Origin: Burkholderia sp. NRF60-BP8
Lineage (GTDB): Bacteria > Pseudomonadota > Gammaproteobacteria > Burkholderiales > Burkholderiaceae
Assembly (NCBI RefSeq): GCF_001522585.2
Contig: NZ_CP013373.1
Coordinates: 930,001 to 994,000, forward strand
Reading direction: 5' to 3'
DNA: 64,000 nucleotides
How positions within the stretch are numbered: the stretch's first letter is position 1; the number at the start of each line of letters is the position of its first letter. Below the pieces are notes generated by a model. That model ran no database searches. It saw nothing but the letters and a program-made list of their open reading frames with translations, and was not told the origin of the DNA. Positions 43,052 through 55,994 of this stretch are shown here, piece after piece. The translations under genes and the position numbers were made by a program.

Positions 43052-43990
43052 GTGGCTGCCCCTCTTAGCGGAAACGGATCCGGCGCTGCCGCCGCACGGC
43101 GTACGTCGCCGATGTCGGCCTTCGCCGATCGCTGGATCCCGAAGCTCGTGCTCGCGCCGAGCGTCGCGATCGCCGTGGTGTTCATCTACGGCTTCATCCT
43201 GATTACCGGCTATCTGTCGCTGACCAACTCGCGGCTGTTGCCCAACTACGAATTCGACGGCTTCGACCGTTACACGGACCTGTTCCAGAACGACGTGTGG
43301 TGGACTTCCGCCGCGAACCTCGGCTGGTTCGGGATTCCGTTCATCGCGATCTGCGTCGGGCTCGGGCTGTTCCTCGCGATCCTGCTCGATCAGCGGATCC
43401 GCAACGAAGGCGCGCTGCGCGCGATCTTCCTGTACCCGATGGCGCTGTCGTTCATCGTCACCGGCACCGCGTGGCAGTGGATCCTGAACCCGGGCCTCGG
43501 CCTCGAGAAGGTGATGCACGACTGGGGCTGGACGAGCTTTTCGTTCGGCTGGCTCGACGATCCGGACAAGGCGATCTTCTGCGTGGTGATCGCGGCCGTG
43601 TGGCAGTCGACCGGCTTCGTGATGGCGCTGTTCCTCGCGGGGCTGCGCGGCGTCGACGGCGAGATCTTCAAGGCCGCGCAGGTCGACGGCGCGACGCTGC
43701 CGACCATCTACCGCAAGATCGTGATCCCGAGCATGCGCCCGGTGTTCTTCTCGGTGCTGCTGATCCTCTGCCACATCACGATCAAGACCTTCGACCTCGT
43801 CGTCGCGCTGACGGCAGGCGGCCCGGGCACGTCGTCGTCGCTGCCGGCGATGTTCATGTACACGTTTTCGTTCAACCGCGGCCAGCTGGGCCTGGGCGCG
43901 GCGTCCTCGGTGATGATGCTCGCGACCGTGGTCGCGGTGCTGGTGCCGCTGATGTATATGGAATCGAGGAGCACCCGCAATGCAGCCTAA
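43052..43990 (+). CDS. gtsB: sugar ABC transporter permease 1
   Basis: A 312-residue inner-membrane permease with about six helices. SVAIAVVFIYGFILITGYLS is helix 1, and the EAA loop is seen in DGEIFKAAQVDGATLPTIYR. GTG 43052 is chosen because CAGGAG lies ten bases upstream; earlier in-frame starts lack one. It overlaps the second permease by 11 bp. Confidence 0.88.
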   Translation: MAAPLSGNGSGAAAARRTSPMSAFADRWIPKLVLAPSVAIAVVFIYGFILITGYLSLTNSRLLPNYEFDGFDRYTDLFQNDVWWTSAANLGWFGIPFIAICVGLGLFLAILLDQRIRNEGALRAIFLYPMALSFIVTGTAWQWILNPGLGLEKVMHDWGWTSFSFGWLDDPDKAIFCVVIAAVWQSTGFVMALFLAGLRGVDGEIFKAAQVDGATLPTIYRKIVIPSMRPVFFSVLLILCHITIKTFDLVVALTAGGPGTSSSLPAMFMYTFSFNRGQLGLGAASSVMMLATVVAVLVPLMYMESRSTRNAA

Positions 43991-44837
43991 GATGACGATC
44001 AGCCGGGCAGTGATCTATGCGGCGCTGATCCTGTTCGCGCTGTATTTCCTGTTCCCGATCTACGTGATGCTGTCGACGTCGTTCAAGGACCTCGACCAGC
44101 TGCGCACCGGCAACCTGCTGACGCCGCCGTCGCACTGGACCGTCGATCCGTGGGTGAAGGCGTGGAGCGGCGCGTGTACCGGCGTGCGCTGCGACGGGAT
44201 GAAGCCGTTCTTCCTGAACTCGCTGCAGATGGTGATTCCGGCCGTGCTGATCTCGTCGCTGATCGGCGCGTTCAACGGCTACGTGCTCACCCACTGGCGC
44301 TTTCGCGGCGCGGATGCGCTGTTCACGATGATGCTGGTCGGCTGCTTCATCCCGTTCCAGGTGATCCTGCTGCCGATGGCGCGCCTGCAGGGGATGCTCG
44401 GCCTCGCCAATACGATTCCGGGCCTCGTGTTCGTGCACGTCGTGTACGGGATCGCGTTCACGACGATGTTCTTCCGCAACTTCTACGTGAGCGTGCCGGC
44501 CGAACTCGTGAAGGCCGCGCGCATCGACGGCGCGGGTTTCTTCACGATCTTCACGAAGATCCTGCTGCCGGTGTCGCTGCCGATCTTCATGGTGTGCCTG
44601 ATCTGGCAATTCACGCAGATCTGGAACGACTTCCTGTTCGGGATCGTGTTCTCCGGCGTCGACTCGATGCCGATCACGGTGGCGCTGAACAACCTCGTCA
44701 ACACGTCGACGGGCGTGAAGGAATACAACGTCGACATGGCCGGCGCGATCATCGCCGCGCTGCCGACGCTGCTCGTCTACATCGTCGCCGGCCGCTACTT
44801 CGTGCGCGGGCTGACGGCGGGCGCGGTGAAGGGGTAA
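43980..44837 (+). CDS. gtsC: sugar ABC transporter permease 2
   Basis: A 285-residue MalG-type permease. FLFPIYVMLSTSFKDLDQLR at the N-terminus and the EAA-type loop VPAELVKAARIDGAGFFTIF are typical. A cysteine-bearing insertion (WSGACTGVRCDGMKPFF) is in the first periplasmic loop. Partner of the preceding permease. Confidence 0.9.
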   Translation: MQPKMTISRAVIYAALILFALYFLFPIYVMLSTSFKDLDQLRTGNLLTPPSHWTVDPWVKAWSGACTGVRCDGMKPFFLNSLQMVIPAVLISSLIGAFNGYVLTHWRFRGADALFTMMLVGCFIPFQVILLPMARLQGMLGLANTIPGLVFVHVVYGIAFTTMFFRNFYVSVPAELVKAARIDGAGFFTIFTKILLPVSLPIFMVCLIWQFTQIWNDFLFGIVFSGVDSMPITVALNNLVNTSTGVKEYNVDMAGAIIAALPTLLVYIVAGRYFVRGLTAGAVKG

Positions 44838-44949
44838 GCGCGGCTTTATCCGATACGACGAACCGGCCGCGCAGGACGCGCGGCGCATCGAAACGAACCC
44901 GACGCGGCGCCGGAGCGCGCCGCGCGAGACGAGACAGAGGATTCACAGC

Positions 44950-46068
44950 ATGGCAAGCCTTTCCATCCGTGACGTGTACAAGACCTACCCGAACGGGGTG
45001 CCGGTCCTGAAGGGTGTCGACATCGAGATCGAGGACGGACAGTTCCTGATCCTGGTCGGCGGGTCGGGCTGCGGGAAGTCGACGCTGCTCAACATGATCG
45101 CCGGCCTCGAGACCGTGACGAGCGGCGAGATCTGCATCGACGGCAAGGTCGTCAACGACCTGTCGCCGAAGGATCGCGACATCGCGATGGTGTTCCAGTC
45201 GTACGCGCTGTATCCGTCGATGACGGTGCGCGAGAACATCTCGTTCGGGCTGAACATCCGCAAGGTGCCGAAGAGCGAGCAGCAGCAGATCGTCGAGCGC
45301 GTGTCGCAGATGCTGCAGATCCAGCATCTGCTCGATCGCAAGCCGGGCCAGTTGTCGGGCGGCCAGCGCCAGCGCGTCGCGATGGGCCGCGCGCTCGCAC
45401 GCGATCCGTCACTGTTCCTGTTCGACGAGCCGCTGTCGAACCTCGACGCGAAGCTGCGCATCGAGATGCGCGCGGAAATCAAGCTGCTGCACCAGCGCCT
45501 CGGCACGACGATCGTCTACGTGACGCACGACCAGATCGAGGCGATGACGCTCGGCGATCGCATCGCGGTGATGAAGGACGGCGTGGTCCAGCAGTTCGGC
45601 GCGCCGCAGGAGATCTACGATTCGCCGTCGAACCTGTTCGTCGCGGGCTTCATCGGCGCGCCGCCGATGAACTTCATCAACGGCAAGCTGGTCGAGCAGG
45701 GCAGCGGGATCGCGCTCGAGATCGACACGGGCCTCGCGCGCAGCGCGCTGATCCTGCCGTTCGACGCGGCGAAGCTGAAGTCGCACGTCGGCCGCGAGGT
45801 GATCCTCGGCCTGCGTCCGGAGCGCATCACCGACGCGCGTAACGCGCACAACGGCGAGGCGTCGAACCTGCAGCCGATCGACGTGCGCGTCGACGTGACC
45901 GAGCCGACCGGGCCGGACACGCACGTGTTCGCGCAGGTGAACGGCAAGCGGATCGTGAGCCGCGTGCATCCGGCCGCGAACCCGCAGCCGGGGCAGACGC
46001 AGTCGCTGCTGTTCGACGTGTCGAAGGCGGTGCTGTTCGATCCGGCGTCGGAAGAGCGGATCGCGTGA
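44950..46068 (+). CDS. sugar ABC transporter ATP-binding protein (MsmK/UgpC type)
   Basis: A 372-residue ATPase. Walker A is GGSGCGKST, the signature LSGGQRQRVAMGRALARDPS, Walker B LFLFDEPLSNLD, and the switch histidine follows in VYVTHDQIEAMTLGD. The C-terminal ~130 residues form the OB-fold regulatory domain of MalK-like proteins (LGLRPERITD). It powers the two permeases. The gap to gtsC is 112 bp. Confidence 0.92.
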   Translation: MASLSIRDVYKTYPNGVPVLKGVDIEIEDGQFLILVGGSGCGKSTLLNMIAGLETVTSGEICIDGKVVNDLSPKDRDIAMVFQSYALYPSMTVRENISFGLNIRKVPKSEQQQIVERVSQMLQIQHLLDRKPGQLSGGQRQRVAMGRALARDPSLFLFDEPLSNLDAKLRIEMRAEIKLLHQRLGTTIVYVTHDQIEAMTLGDRIAVMKDGVVQQFGAPQEIYDSPSNLFVAGFIGAPPMNFINGKLVEQGSGIALEIDTGLARSALILPFDAAKLKSHVGREVILGLRPERITDARNAHNGEASNLQPIDVRVDVTEPTGPDTHVFAQVNGKRIVSRVHPAANPQPGQTQSLLFDVSKAVLFDPASEERIA

Positions 46069-46094
46069 CGCGGCGTTCGCGCTGAACGAAGGAG

Positions 46095-46122
46095 AAGGGG
46101 CCGTTTCGAACGGCCCCTTTTT
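46095..46122 (+). terminator. intrinsic terminator of the sugar ABC operon
   Basis: AAGGGGCCGTT (46095-46105) pairs with AACGGCCCCTT (46109-46119) across a 3-base loop, ending in a five-T run, 27 bases after the operon's last stop. Confidence 0.9.
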
Positions 46123-46162
46123 CGTTTCGGCGATGCGGCCGACGCGTCGGCGGAAGCGTCGG

Positions 46163-46786
46163 TCAGTGCGGCAACCGCACGTCGAACTTGAACGTCGCGA
46201 GCCGGGCGACGAGGATGAAGCCGGTCGCGAGCAGCACGCTGTACACCGAGTCGAACTGCAGCCACACGAGCAGCAGGTAGAACCAGCAGCCGACGAACGC
46301 GCAGGTCGCGTAGGGCCGCGAATCGCGCAGGATCAGCGGGATGTCGTTGCACAGCACGTCGCGGACGATCCCGCCGACCACGCCGGTAATCACGCCCATC
46401 ATCACCGCGATGAAGCGCGGCATCTCGGCGTCGAGCGCGATCGCCGTGCCCGAGATGCTGAAGATGCCGAGCCCGATCGCATCGGCGATCAGCAGCAGCC
46501 GTTCGGCCGACAGCCGCGACAGCATTCGCAGCACGAACGGCGCGAACAGCGCGAGCACGAAGATCGCGATCACGTAATCGTCGTGCACGACCCAGTAGAA
46601 CGGCCGGCGCTCGAGCAGGATGTCGCGCAGCGTGCCGCCGCCGAATGCGGTCGCGAGCGCGACGACGAACGTGCCGACCGAGTCGAGGCGGTTCTTGCGC
46701 GCCTCGATGAACCCCGAAATCGCGAAGGCCAGCGTGGCGATCGCCTCCAGTACCGCGATCGCGAGCGTCAGCCTAGGATGCGGCAC
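46163..46786 (-). CDS. TRIC-family cation channel (UPF0126)
   Basis: A 207-residue protein with about seven helices. Two similar halves each have a glycine-rich turn: GTFVVALATAFGGGTLRDIL and VMMGVITGVVGGIVRDVLCN. This is the bacterial TRIC (YicG/YadS) family, potassium-permeable channels. It overlaps the upstream Smr gene by 14 bp. Confidence 0.88.
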   Translation of the reverse strand: MPHPRLTLAIAVLEAIATLAFAISGFIEARKNRLDSVGTFVVALATAFGGGTLRDILLERRPFYWVVHDDYVIAIFVLALFAPFVLRMLSRLSAERLLLIADAIGLGIFSISGTAIALDAEMPRFIAVMMGVITGVVGGIVRDVLCNDIPLILRDSRPYATCAFVGCWFYLLLVWLQFDSVYSVLLATGFILVARLATFKFDVRLPH

Positions 46787-47552
46787 GCGGCCCCCGGTCG
46801 GCCGGCGCCGCGTGCGGCTGCAGCAGCACCAGCACCGCGCCCGCGCCGCCGTCGTGGCCGCGGGCCTCGCAGAATGCGATCACTTCTTCCTTCTGTACGA
46901 GCCATGCGCGCACCTTGCCCTTCAGCACGGGTTCCTTGCCGATCGAGCCGAGCCCCTTGCCGTGGATCACGCGCAGGCAGCGCAGCCCTTTCTTGCCGGC
47001 TTCGCGGATGAATTCGGCGAGCGCGTCGCGCGCTTCGTCGCGCCGCATGCCGTGCAGATCGATCTGCGCCTGCACGATCCATGCGCCGCTCCTCAGCTTG
47101 CGCACCACCTCGCGGCTGATGCCGGGGCGGTGGTAGTACAGCGATTCGTCGCTGTCGAGCAGCGTCTCCGGATCGAATTCGTCGGACAGCGTCGCGTTCA
47201 GCACGGCTTCCTCGTCGCGCTGCGTCTGTTTCGGCACCGGGTCGGGCGGCATGCGGCCGGACGACGCGCGCGGCGGCGCGTTCAGCGGTCGGATCGCGCC
47301 GATTTCGTTGCGGAACAGGTTCGCGTCGGCTTCCGCCTTGCGCTCGGCCTTCGCGGCTTCGATGCGCGCGCGTTCGCGACGATCGGCTTCGCCTTGCAGC
47401 GACTTGCGCAATGCGCCGAGGCCCGCGAGACCCTGGCCCCGCAATGCGGCCGCATCGGGCGCGGGCGGCGGCGCCTCGGGCGCCGGGGTCACGGGACGGG
47501 CAGCGATCTTCCGCTTCGCGGGATCGCTCGGATGGGGCTGGTTCTTCGCCAT
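46773..47552 (-). CDS. Smr-domain protein
   Basis: A 259-residue protein. The N-terminal ~160 residues are charged and low in complexity (RERARIEAAKAERKAEADAN). The Smr domain covers about 165-245: IVQAQIDLHGMRRDEARDAL, RCLRVIHGKGLGSIGKEPVL, FCEARGHDGGAGAVLVLLQP. Smr domains are MutS2-related nickases or RNases. Its stop overlaps the TRIC gene. Confidence 0.85.
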   Translation of the reverse strand: MAKNQPHPSDPAKRKIAARPVTPAPEAPPPAPDAAALRGQGLAGLGALRKSLQGEADRRERARIEAAKAERKAEADANLFRNEIGAIRPLNAPPRASSGRMPPDPVPKQTQRDEEAVLNATLSDEFDPETLLDSDESLYYHRPGISREVVRKLRSGAWIVQAQIDLHGMRRDEARDALAEFIREAGKKGLRCLRVIHGKGLGSIGKEPVLKGKVRAWLVQKEEVIAFCEARGHDGGAGAVLVLLQPHAAPADRGPRAAS

Positions 47553-47592
47553 GATTCGGTAACGGGGCAGGCGCGTTCGGGCGCGCGGGCAC

Positions 47593-47624
47593 AAAAAAAG
47601 CCGCTGCGCGGCGGCAGCGGCTTT
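47593..47624 (-). terminator. intrinsic terminator of trxB
   Basis: AAAGCCGCTGC (47597-47607) pairs with GCAGCGGCTTT (47614-47624). Read on the minus strand it ends in seven T, about 60 bases after the trxB stop. Confidence 0.88.
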
Positions 47625-47686
47625 CCGGTCGAGCCCGCTTCGCGGCAGCGGACGCCATTGTAGCGTCCGGCGCGGCAGCGCTCGCC

Positions 47687-49072
<1,386 letters not shown>

Positions 49073-51382
49073 ATGGCAAAAGCTCCTTATTCCGCCCAGG
49101 CACAGGCGTTGCCGCACCGGATGTCGAAGCTCCTCACGGAGATCCGCTGGATTCTCCAGGTCGCGCTCTGCGCCTTTCTGGTGATGGCCCTGCTGAGCTA
49201 CAGCCGGCGCGATCCAAGCTGGACGCACGCCGCCCAGGTCGATCACATCTCGAACTGGGCCGGCCGCGTCGGCGCGTGGACGGCCGACATCATCCTGCTG
49301 CTGTTCGGCCTGTCGGCTTACTGGTTGATCGTGCCGCTCGGGCGGCGCATCGCCGTCAACTACCGCCGCATCACGCGCCACGACGCGATTCCCGACGAAC
49401 CGGAGCGGCCGATCGGCTGGCTGACCGAAATCTTTGCGTTCGTGCTGGTCGTGCTCGCCTGCGACGGCATCGAGGCGCTGCGCATGTGGTCGCTGAAGGT
49501 GCAGTTGCCGCGTGCGCCGGGCGGCGTCGTCGGCGAGGCCGTCGCGGGTGCGATGTCGCATGCGTTCGGCTTCACGGGCGGCACGCTGTTGCTGCTGATC
49601 GCGCTCGCGATCGGCCTGTCGCTGTATTTCCGCTTCTCGTGGCTGTCGGTCGCCGAGCGGGTCGGCGGCGCGATCCTGTCCGCGGTCAACGTCGCGAAGC
49701 TGCGCCGCGAGGCCGAGCGCGACCGCAAGCTCGGCGAGGCCGCGGCGGTGCGCCGCGAAGGCAAGGTCGAGGAGGAGCGCGTGCGCATCGAGGATCACGA
49801 GCCCGTGACGATCGTGCCGCCGGTCGTCACGCCCGCGAAGTCCGAGCGCGTCGAGCGCGAGCGCCAGGTGCCGCTGTTCACCGACCTGCCGGGCGATTCG
49901 ACGCTGCCGCCGGTGTCGCTGCTCGATCCCGCGCCGAAGACGCAGGAAGCGATTTCCGCCGATACGCTCGAGTTCACGTCGCGCCTGATCGAGAAGAAGC
50001 TGAAGGACTTCGGCGTCGAGGCGAGCGTCGTCGCCGCGTATCCGGGCCCGGTCGTCACGCGCTACGAGATCGAACCGGCCACCGGCGTGAAGGGCAGCCA
50101 GATCGTCAACCTCGCGAAGGATCTCGCGCGTTCGCTGTCGCTCGTGTCGATCCGCGTGGTCGAGACGATCCCCGGCAAGAACTACATGGCGCTCGAGCTG
50201 CCGAATCAGCGCCGCCAGACGGTGCACCTGTCCGAGATCATCGGCTCCGAGGTGTATGCGGCCGCGGCGTCGGCGCTGACGCTGAGCCTCGGCAAGGACA
50301 TCGGCGGCAAGCCGGTGTGCGCGGATCTCGCGAAGATGCCGCATCTGCTGGTGGCCGGTACGACCGGTTCGGGCAAGTCGGTCGGGATCAACGCGATGAT
50401 CCTGTCGCTGCTGTACAAGGCCACCGCCGAGCAGGTGCGCCTGATCCTGATCGATCCGAAGATGCTCGAAATGAGCGTCTACGAAGGCATTCCGCACCTG
50501 CTGTGTCCGGTCGTCACCGACATGCGCCAGGCCGGCCATGCGCTGAACTGGACGGTCGCGGAGATGGAGCGCCGCTACAAGCTGATGAGCAAGCTCGGCG
50601 TGCGCAACCTCGCCGGCTACAACAACAAGATCGACGACGCGGCGAAGCGCGAGGAGAAGATCCCGAACCCGTTCAGCCTGACGCCGGACGATCCCGAGCC
50701 GCTCGGCCGGCTGCCGAACATCGTCGTCGTGATCGACGAGCTGGCCGACCTGATGATGGTCGTCGGCAAGAAGGTCGAGGAGCTGATCGCGCGGATCGCG
50801 CAGAAGGCGCGTGCGGCCGGCATCCACCTGATCCTCGCGACGCAGCGGCCGTCGGTCGACGTGATCACCGGCCTGATCAAGGCAAACGTGCCGACGCGGA
50901 TCGCGTTCCAGGTGTCGTCGAAGATCGACTCGCGCACGATTCTCGACCAGATGGGCGCCGAATCGCTGCTCGGGATGGGCGACATGCTGTACCTGCCGCC
51001 CGGTACCGGGCTGCCCGTGCGCGTGCACGGCGCGTTCGTCGCCGACGACGAAGTGCACCGCGTCGTCGAGAAGCTCAAGGAGCAGGGCGAGCCGAACTAC
51101 GTCGAGGGTCTGCTCGAAGGCGGCACCGCCGACGGCGACGAGGGCTCGGCCGGCGCGGGAACCGGCGAAGGCGGCGGCGAGTCTGATCCGCTGTACGACC
51201 AGGCGGTCGAGATCGTCATCAAGAACCGCCGCGCGTCGATCTCGCTCGTGCAGCGTCATCTGCGGATCGGCTACAACCGCGCGGCGCGGTTGCTCGAGCA
51301 GATGGAACAGTCGGGGCTCGTGTCGGCGATGTCGTCGAGCGGCAACCGCGAAATTCTTGTGCCGGCGCGCGATGCGGAATGA
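49073..51382 (+). CDS. ftsK: DNA translocase FtsK
   Basis: A 769-residue septal DNA pump. Four or five N-terminal membrane segments (about 25-195) are followed by a short charged linker. The motor has Walker A in [17 protein letters not shown], Walker B in [15 protein letters not shown], and [20 protein letters not shown]. The C-terminal gamma domain ([20 protein letters not shown] and [18 protein letters not shown]) reads KOPS sequences. The linker is much shorter than in E. coli. lolA and rarA follow. Confidence 0.95.
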   Translation: MAKAPYSAQAQALPHRMSKLLTEIRWILQVALCAFLVMALLSYSRRDPSWTHAAQVDHISNWAGRVGAWTADIILLLFGLSAYWLIVPLGRRIAVNYRRITRHDAIPDEPERPIGWLTEIFAFVLVVLACDGIEALRMWSLKVQLPRAPGGVVGEAVAGAMSHAFGFTGGTLLLLIALAIGLSLYFRFSWLSVAERVGGAILSAVNVAKLRREAERDRKLGEAAAVRREGKVEEERVRIEDHEPVTIVPPVVTPAKSERVERERQVPLFTDLPGDSTLPPVSLLDPAPKTQEAISADTLEFTSRLIEKKLKDFGVEASVVAAYPGPVVTRYEIEPATGVKGSQIVNLAKDLARSLSLVSIRVVETIPGKNYMALELPNQRRQTVHLSEIIGSEVYAAAASALTLSLGKDIGGKPVCADLAKMPHLLVAGTTGSGKSVGINAMILSLLYKATAEQVRLILIDPKMLEMSVYEGIPHLLCPVVTDMRQAGHALNWTVAEMERRYKLMSKLGVRNLAGYNNKIDDAAKREEKIPNPFSLTPDDPEPLGRLPNIVVVIDELADLMMVVGKKVEELIARIAQKARAAGIHLILATQRPSVDVITGLIKANVPTRIAFQVSSKIDSRTILDQMGAESLLGMGDMLYLPPGTGLPVRVHGAFVADDEVHRVVEKLKEQGEPNYVEGLLEGGTADGDEGSAGAGTGEGGGESDPLYDQAVEIVIKNRRASISLVQRHLRIGYNRAARLLEQMEQSGLVSAMSSSGNREILVPARDAE

Positions 51383-51419
51383 GTCCGCGGCGCCGGCCAC
51401 CCAGGGAGAAAACCGCAAT

Positions 51420-52109
51420 ATGCAGCAACATTCGTTCGCCATGTCTCTTCGTTCGACGCGGCGCTGGCTCGGTGCGGCGCTCGCCGGCGCCTCGCTGATG
51501 CTCGCGGCGACGCACGCGTTCGCGGGCGGCACCGAGCAACTGAAGGCCTTCGTGTCGCAGGTGCGTTCCGCCAAGGGCGATTTCACGCAGCAGATCGTCA
51601 AGGCGCCGGCCAAGGGCGCGAGCGCCGCGCAGGCCGCGCCGAAGCCCACCGACAATTCGAGCGGCACGTTCGTGTTCTCGCGTCCGGGCAAATTCATCTG
51701 GACGTATCAGAAGCCGTACCAGCAGGTGCTGCAGGCCGACGGCGACAAGCTGTACGTGTACGACCGCGACCTGAACCAGGTCACCGAGCGCAAGCTGAAC
51801 GGCGCGCTCGGCGCGAGCCCGGCCGCGATCCTGTTCGGCAGCAACGATCTCGACAAGAACTACACGCTGCGCGATGCCGGCGAGAAGGGCGGCATCGAGT
51901 GGCTCGAGATGCTGCCGAAGGCGCAGGACACGCAGTTCCAGCGGATCGGCATCGGCTTCCGCAACGGCACGCTCGCCGCGATGGAGCTGCACGACGTGTT
52001 CGGCAACGTCACGCTGCTGACGTTCACGAACATCCAGACGAACCCGCCGCTGAAGGGCGATACGTTCAAGTTCGTCGTGCCGAAGGGCGCGGACGTGATC
52101 AACGGCTGA
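51420..52109 (+). CDS. lolA: outer-membrane lipoprotein carrier LolA
   Basis: A 229-residue periplasmic chaperone. A signal peptide ([20 protein letters not shown], cut after AFA) is followed by [57 protein letters not shown] and later [20 protein letters not shown]. It ferries lipoproteins to the outer membrane. The ATG at 51420 has AGGGAGA upstream; a second ATG at residue 9 is possible. It follows ftsK closely. A terminator follows. Confidence 0.93.
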   Translation: MQQHSFAMSLRSTRRWLGAALAGASLMLAATHAFAGGTEQLKAFVSQVRSAKGDFTQQIVKAPAKGASAAQAAPKPTDNSSGTFVFSRPGKFIWTYQKPYQQVLQADGDKLYVYDRDLNQVTERKLNGALGASPAAILFGSNDLDKNYTLRDAGEKGGIEWLEMLPKAQDTQFQRIGIGFRNGTLAAMELHDVFGNVTLLTFTNIQTNPPLKGDTFKFVVPKGADVING

Positions 52110-52132
52110 CGTTCGTTGCGTCGTTTTCCCGA

Positions 52133-52170
52133 CACGGGCCTGCCGGCGACGGCAGGCCCGTGTTGTTTTC
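52133..52170 (+). terminator. intrinsic terminator after lolA
   Basis: A perfect 13-bp stem, CACGGGCCTGCCG (52133-52145) against CGGCAGGCCCGTG (52150-52162), with a 4-base loop and a T-rich tail (TTGTTTTC), 24 bases past the lolA stop. Confidence 0.85.
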
Positions 52171-52341
52171 AGGCGCGGTTACCGGGCGCGGCGCATGGCG
52201 TCCGTACTCGGTGCGGGTACGGAGTACCGGGGCCAGGCGCCATCACTGCCCACCACGCGCGGCGGCATGGTCGCGCGGCTGTCATAATGTCAGGTCCGGC
52301 GGCCGGTTCGGCCGCCATCGTTTGATCTGGAGCGAGGGTTC

Positions 52342-53652
52342 ATGTCCGACCTGTTTCAAGTCGAGCCGCGCCGGCCGCTCGCCGAGGCGCTGCGGCCGAA
52401 AACGCTCGCCGAGGTGATCGGCCAGACGCATTTGCTGGGCGAAGGCAAGCCGCTGCGGCTCGCGTTCGAATCGGGCAAGCCGCATTCGATGATCCTGTGG
52501 GGGCCGCCCGGCGTCGGCAAGACGACGCTCGCGCGGCTCACCGCGCTCGCGTTCGACTGCGAGTTCATCGCGCTGTCCGCGGTGCTCGGCGGCGTGAAGG
52601 ACATCCGCGAGTCGATGGAGCAGGCGAAGGACACGCTGAACCGCACCGGGCGCCACACGATCCTGTTCGTCGACGAGATCCACCGTTTCAACAAGGGGCA
52701 GCAGGATGCGCTGCTGCCGTTCGTCGAGTCGGGCCTCGTGACCTTCATCGGCGCGACGACCGAAAACCCAAGTTTCGAGGTGAATTCGGCGTTGCTGTCG
52801 CGTGCGCAGGTGTACGTGCTGAAGTCGCTGAACGACGACGAGATGCGCCAGTTGCTGAAGCGGGCGCAAGACATCGCGCTCGACGGCCTCGCGTTCGACG
52901 ACAAGGCGATCGATACGCTGGTCGGCTACGCGGACGGCGACGCGCGCCGCTTCCTGAACCTGCTCGAACAGGCGCAGACGGCGGCGGCGTCGGCCGGGGT
53001 GGCGACGATCGATGCGGATTTCGTCAGCAGCGCGATGACGCTGAACGCACGGCGCTTCGACAAGGGCGGCGACAACTTCTACGACCAGATTTCGGCGCTG
53101 CACAAGTCGGTGCGCGGCTCGAGCCCGGACGGCGCGCTGTACTGGTTCTGCCGGATGCTCGACGGCGGCGCGGATCCGAAGTATCTCGCGCGGCGCATCG
53201 TGCGGATGGCATGGGAAGACATCGGCCTGGCCGATCCGCGTGCGTTGCAGGTGGCGAACGACGCCGCCGAAACCTACGAGCGGCTCGGCTCGCCGGAAGG
53301 CGAGCTCGCGCTCGGGCAGGCCGTGATCTATCTCGCGTGCGCGGCGAAGAGCAACGCCGGCTACAACGCGTTCAACCAGGCGATGGCGTTCGTGAAGCAG
53401 GACAAGTCGCGCGAGGTGCCCGTGCACCTGCGCAACGCGCCGACCAAGCTGATGAAGGAGCTCGGCTACGGTCACGCTTATCGCTACGCGCACGACGAGC
53501 CGAACGCGTACGCGGCCGGCGAGACGTACCTGCCGGACGGGATGCGCGAGCCGCGCTGGTATCAGCCGGTGCCGCGCGGGCTCGAATCGAAGATCGCCGA
53601 CAAGCTTGCATGGCTGCGCGAGCTCGATCGCGAGGCCGGCAAGAAGGACTGA
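52342..53652 (+). CDS. rarA: replication-associated recombination protein RarA
   Basis: A 436-residue AAA+ ATPase (MgsA/WRNIP1 family). PLAEALRPKTLAEVIGQTHL, Walker A in LWGPPGVGKTTLARL, Walker B in LFVDEIHRFNKGQQDALLP, then FIGATTENPSFEVNSALLSR (sensor 1) and the C-terminal YDQISALHKSVRGSSPDGAL. It acts at stalled forks with SSB. GGAGCGAGGGTTC precedes the ATG. Confidence 0.95.
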   Translation: MSDLFQVEPRRPLAEALRPKTLAEVIGQTHLLGEGKPLRLAFESGKPHSMILWGPPGVGKTTLARLTALAFDCEFIALSAVLGGVKDIRESMEQAKDTLNRTGRHTILFVDEIHRFNKGQQDALLPFVESGLVTFIGATTENPSFEVNSALLSRAQVYVLKSLNDDEMRQLLKRAQDIALDGLAFDDKAIDTLVGYADGDARRFLNLLEQAQTAAASAGVATIDADFVSSAMTLNARRFDKGGDNFYDQISALHKSVRGSSPDGALYWFCRMLDGGADPKYLARRIVRMAWEDIGLADPRALQVANDAAETYERLGSPEGELALGQAVIYLACAAKSNAGYNAFNQAMAFVKQDKSREVPVHLRNAPTKLMKELGYGHAYRYAHDEPNAYAAGETYLPDGMREPRWYQPVPRGLESKIADKLAWLRELDREAGKKD

Positions 53653-53695
53653 CGGCGCCGCGCGGGCCGCTCCGGCCTGCGCCGCCGCGGAGGCG

Positions 53696-53968
53696 TCAGC
53701 GCTTGTTGCGGCCCGGCGGCTGTTTCTTCCAGTATTCGAACGGCTCTTCGTGGCATTCGATGTCGAGTTCGGCGACCCGCGCATGCAGGCGTTCCTGCGC
53801 GTCGGCGATCGCGAGGTTGTAGATCGCCGGCGCGATTTCCTGGACGAAGAAATGCAGCAGCGCGCCGGCCTGGATGTTGCCGATCGGCTCGTCCATGTTT
53901 TCTGTGAAATAACGTTGCAGCGACGCGATCGCGCGGTCGCGTAGATCCTTGTCGAGTTCGATGGTCAT
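53696..53968 (-). CDS. DUF2164 protein
   Basis: A 90-residue protein matching DUF2164: TIELDKDLRDRAIASLQRYF, IGNIQAGALLHFFVQEIAPA and IYNLAIADAQERLHARVAEL. It is small and helical; function unknown. It is convergent with rarA (43-bp gap). Confidence 0.8.
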   Translation of the reverse strand: MTIELDKDLRDRAIASLQRYFTENMDEPIGNIQAGALLHFFVQEIAPAIYNLAIADAQERLHARVAELDIECHEEPFEYWKKQPPGRNKR

Positions 53969-54011
53969 CGGATTCCTTGGGGCTGTGACGCGGAGCCGGC
54001 GCTTCGCCTGA

Positions 54012-55517
<1,506 letters not shown>

Positions 55518-55560
55518 CGCGGGCCTTCCGAAGCCCCGCAAAAAAATTTGCAGAGGGGGC

Positions 55561-55590
55561 TTGTCAGCCAAGAAAAGATCGTTTTATAAT
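55561..55590 (+). promoter_or_regulatory. promoter of tRNA-Ser
   Basis: TTGTCA (55561-55566) and TATAAT (55585-55590) are 18 bases apart, placing the start near 55597, about 38 bases before the tRNA. A 10-bp perfect inverted repeat, AAGAAAAGAT / ATCTTTTCTT (55570-55598), straddles the spacer and -10 box. Confidence 0.75.
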
Positions 55591-55634
55591 CTTTTCTTTC
55601 GCGGAAACGACCAACCGCGAAATGCAGTAAGGAA

Positions 55635-55725
<91 letters not shown>

Positions 55726-55735
55726 AAATACGAAG

Positions 55736-55766
55736 CCCCTTGATCCGGAAGGATCAAGGGGTTTTT
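55736..55766 (+). terminator. intrinsic terminator of tRNA-Ser
   Basis: CCCCTTGATCC (55736-55746) pairs with GGATCAAGGGG (55751-55761) across a GGAA tetraloop, then five T. It starts 10 bases after the tRNA. Confidence 0.92.
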
Positions 55767-55994
55767 CGTTTTGGTCTCCGGTGCAATGTGTAGCTCGTCA
55801 TCGTGCGCCGCTGGATGACGCCGCGGGACAGTCGTGCCACTGCACCGTACGCGCCGTTCGACCTGACCGGTCCGCGCGGTACCCGGCCTTCACCGCTTTC
55901 CTCAGCTTTAAACCTTCGATGTCCGCGCCGTTAACACGGTACCGCGGCCGGCACCCATGCCGCCCGCCATCGTTCCACGTCGACTCAAGGTTCC

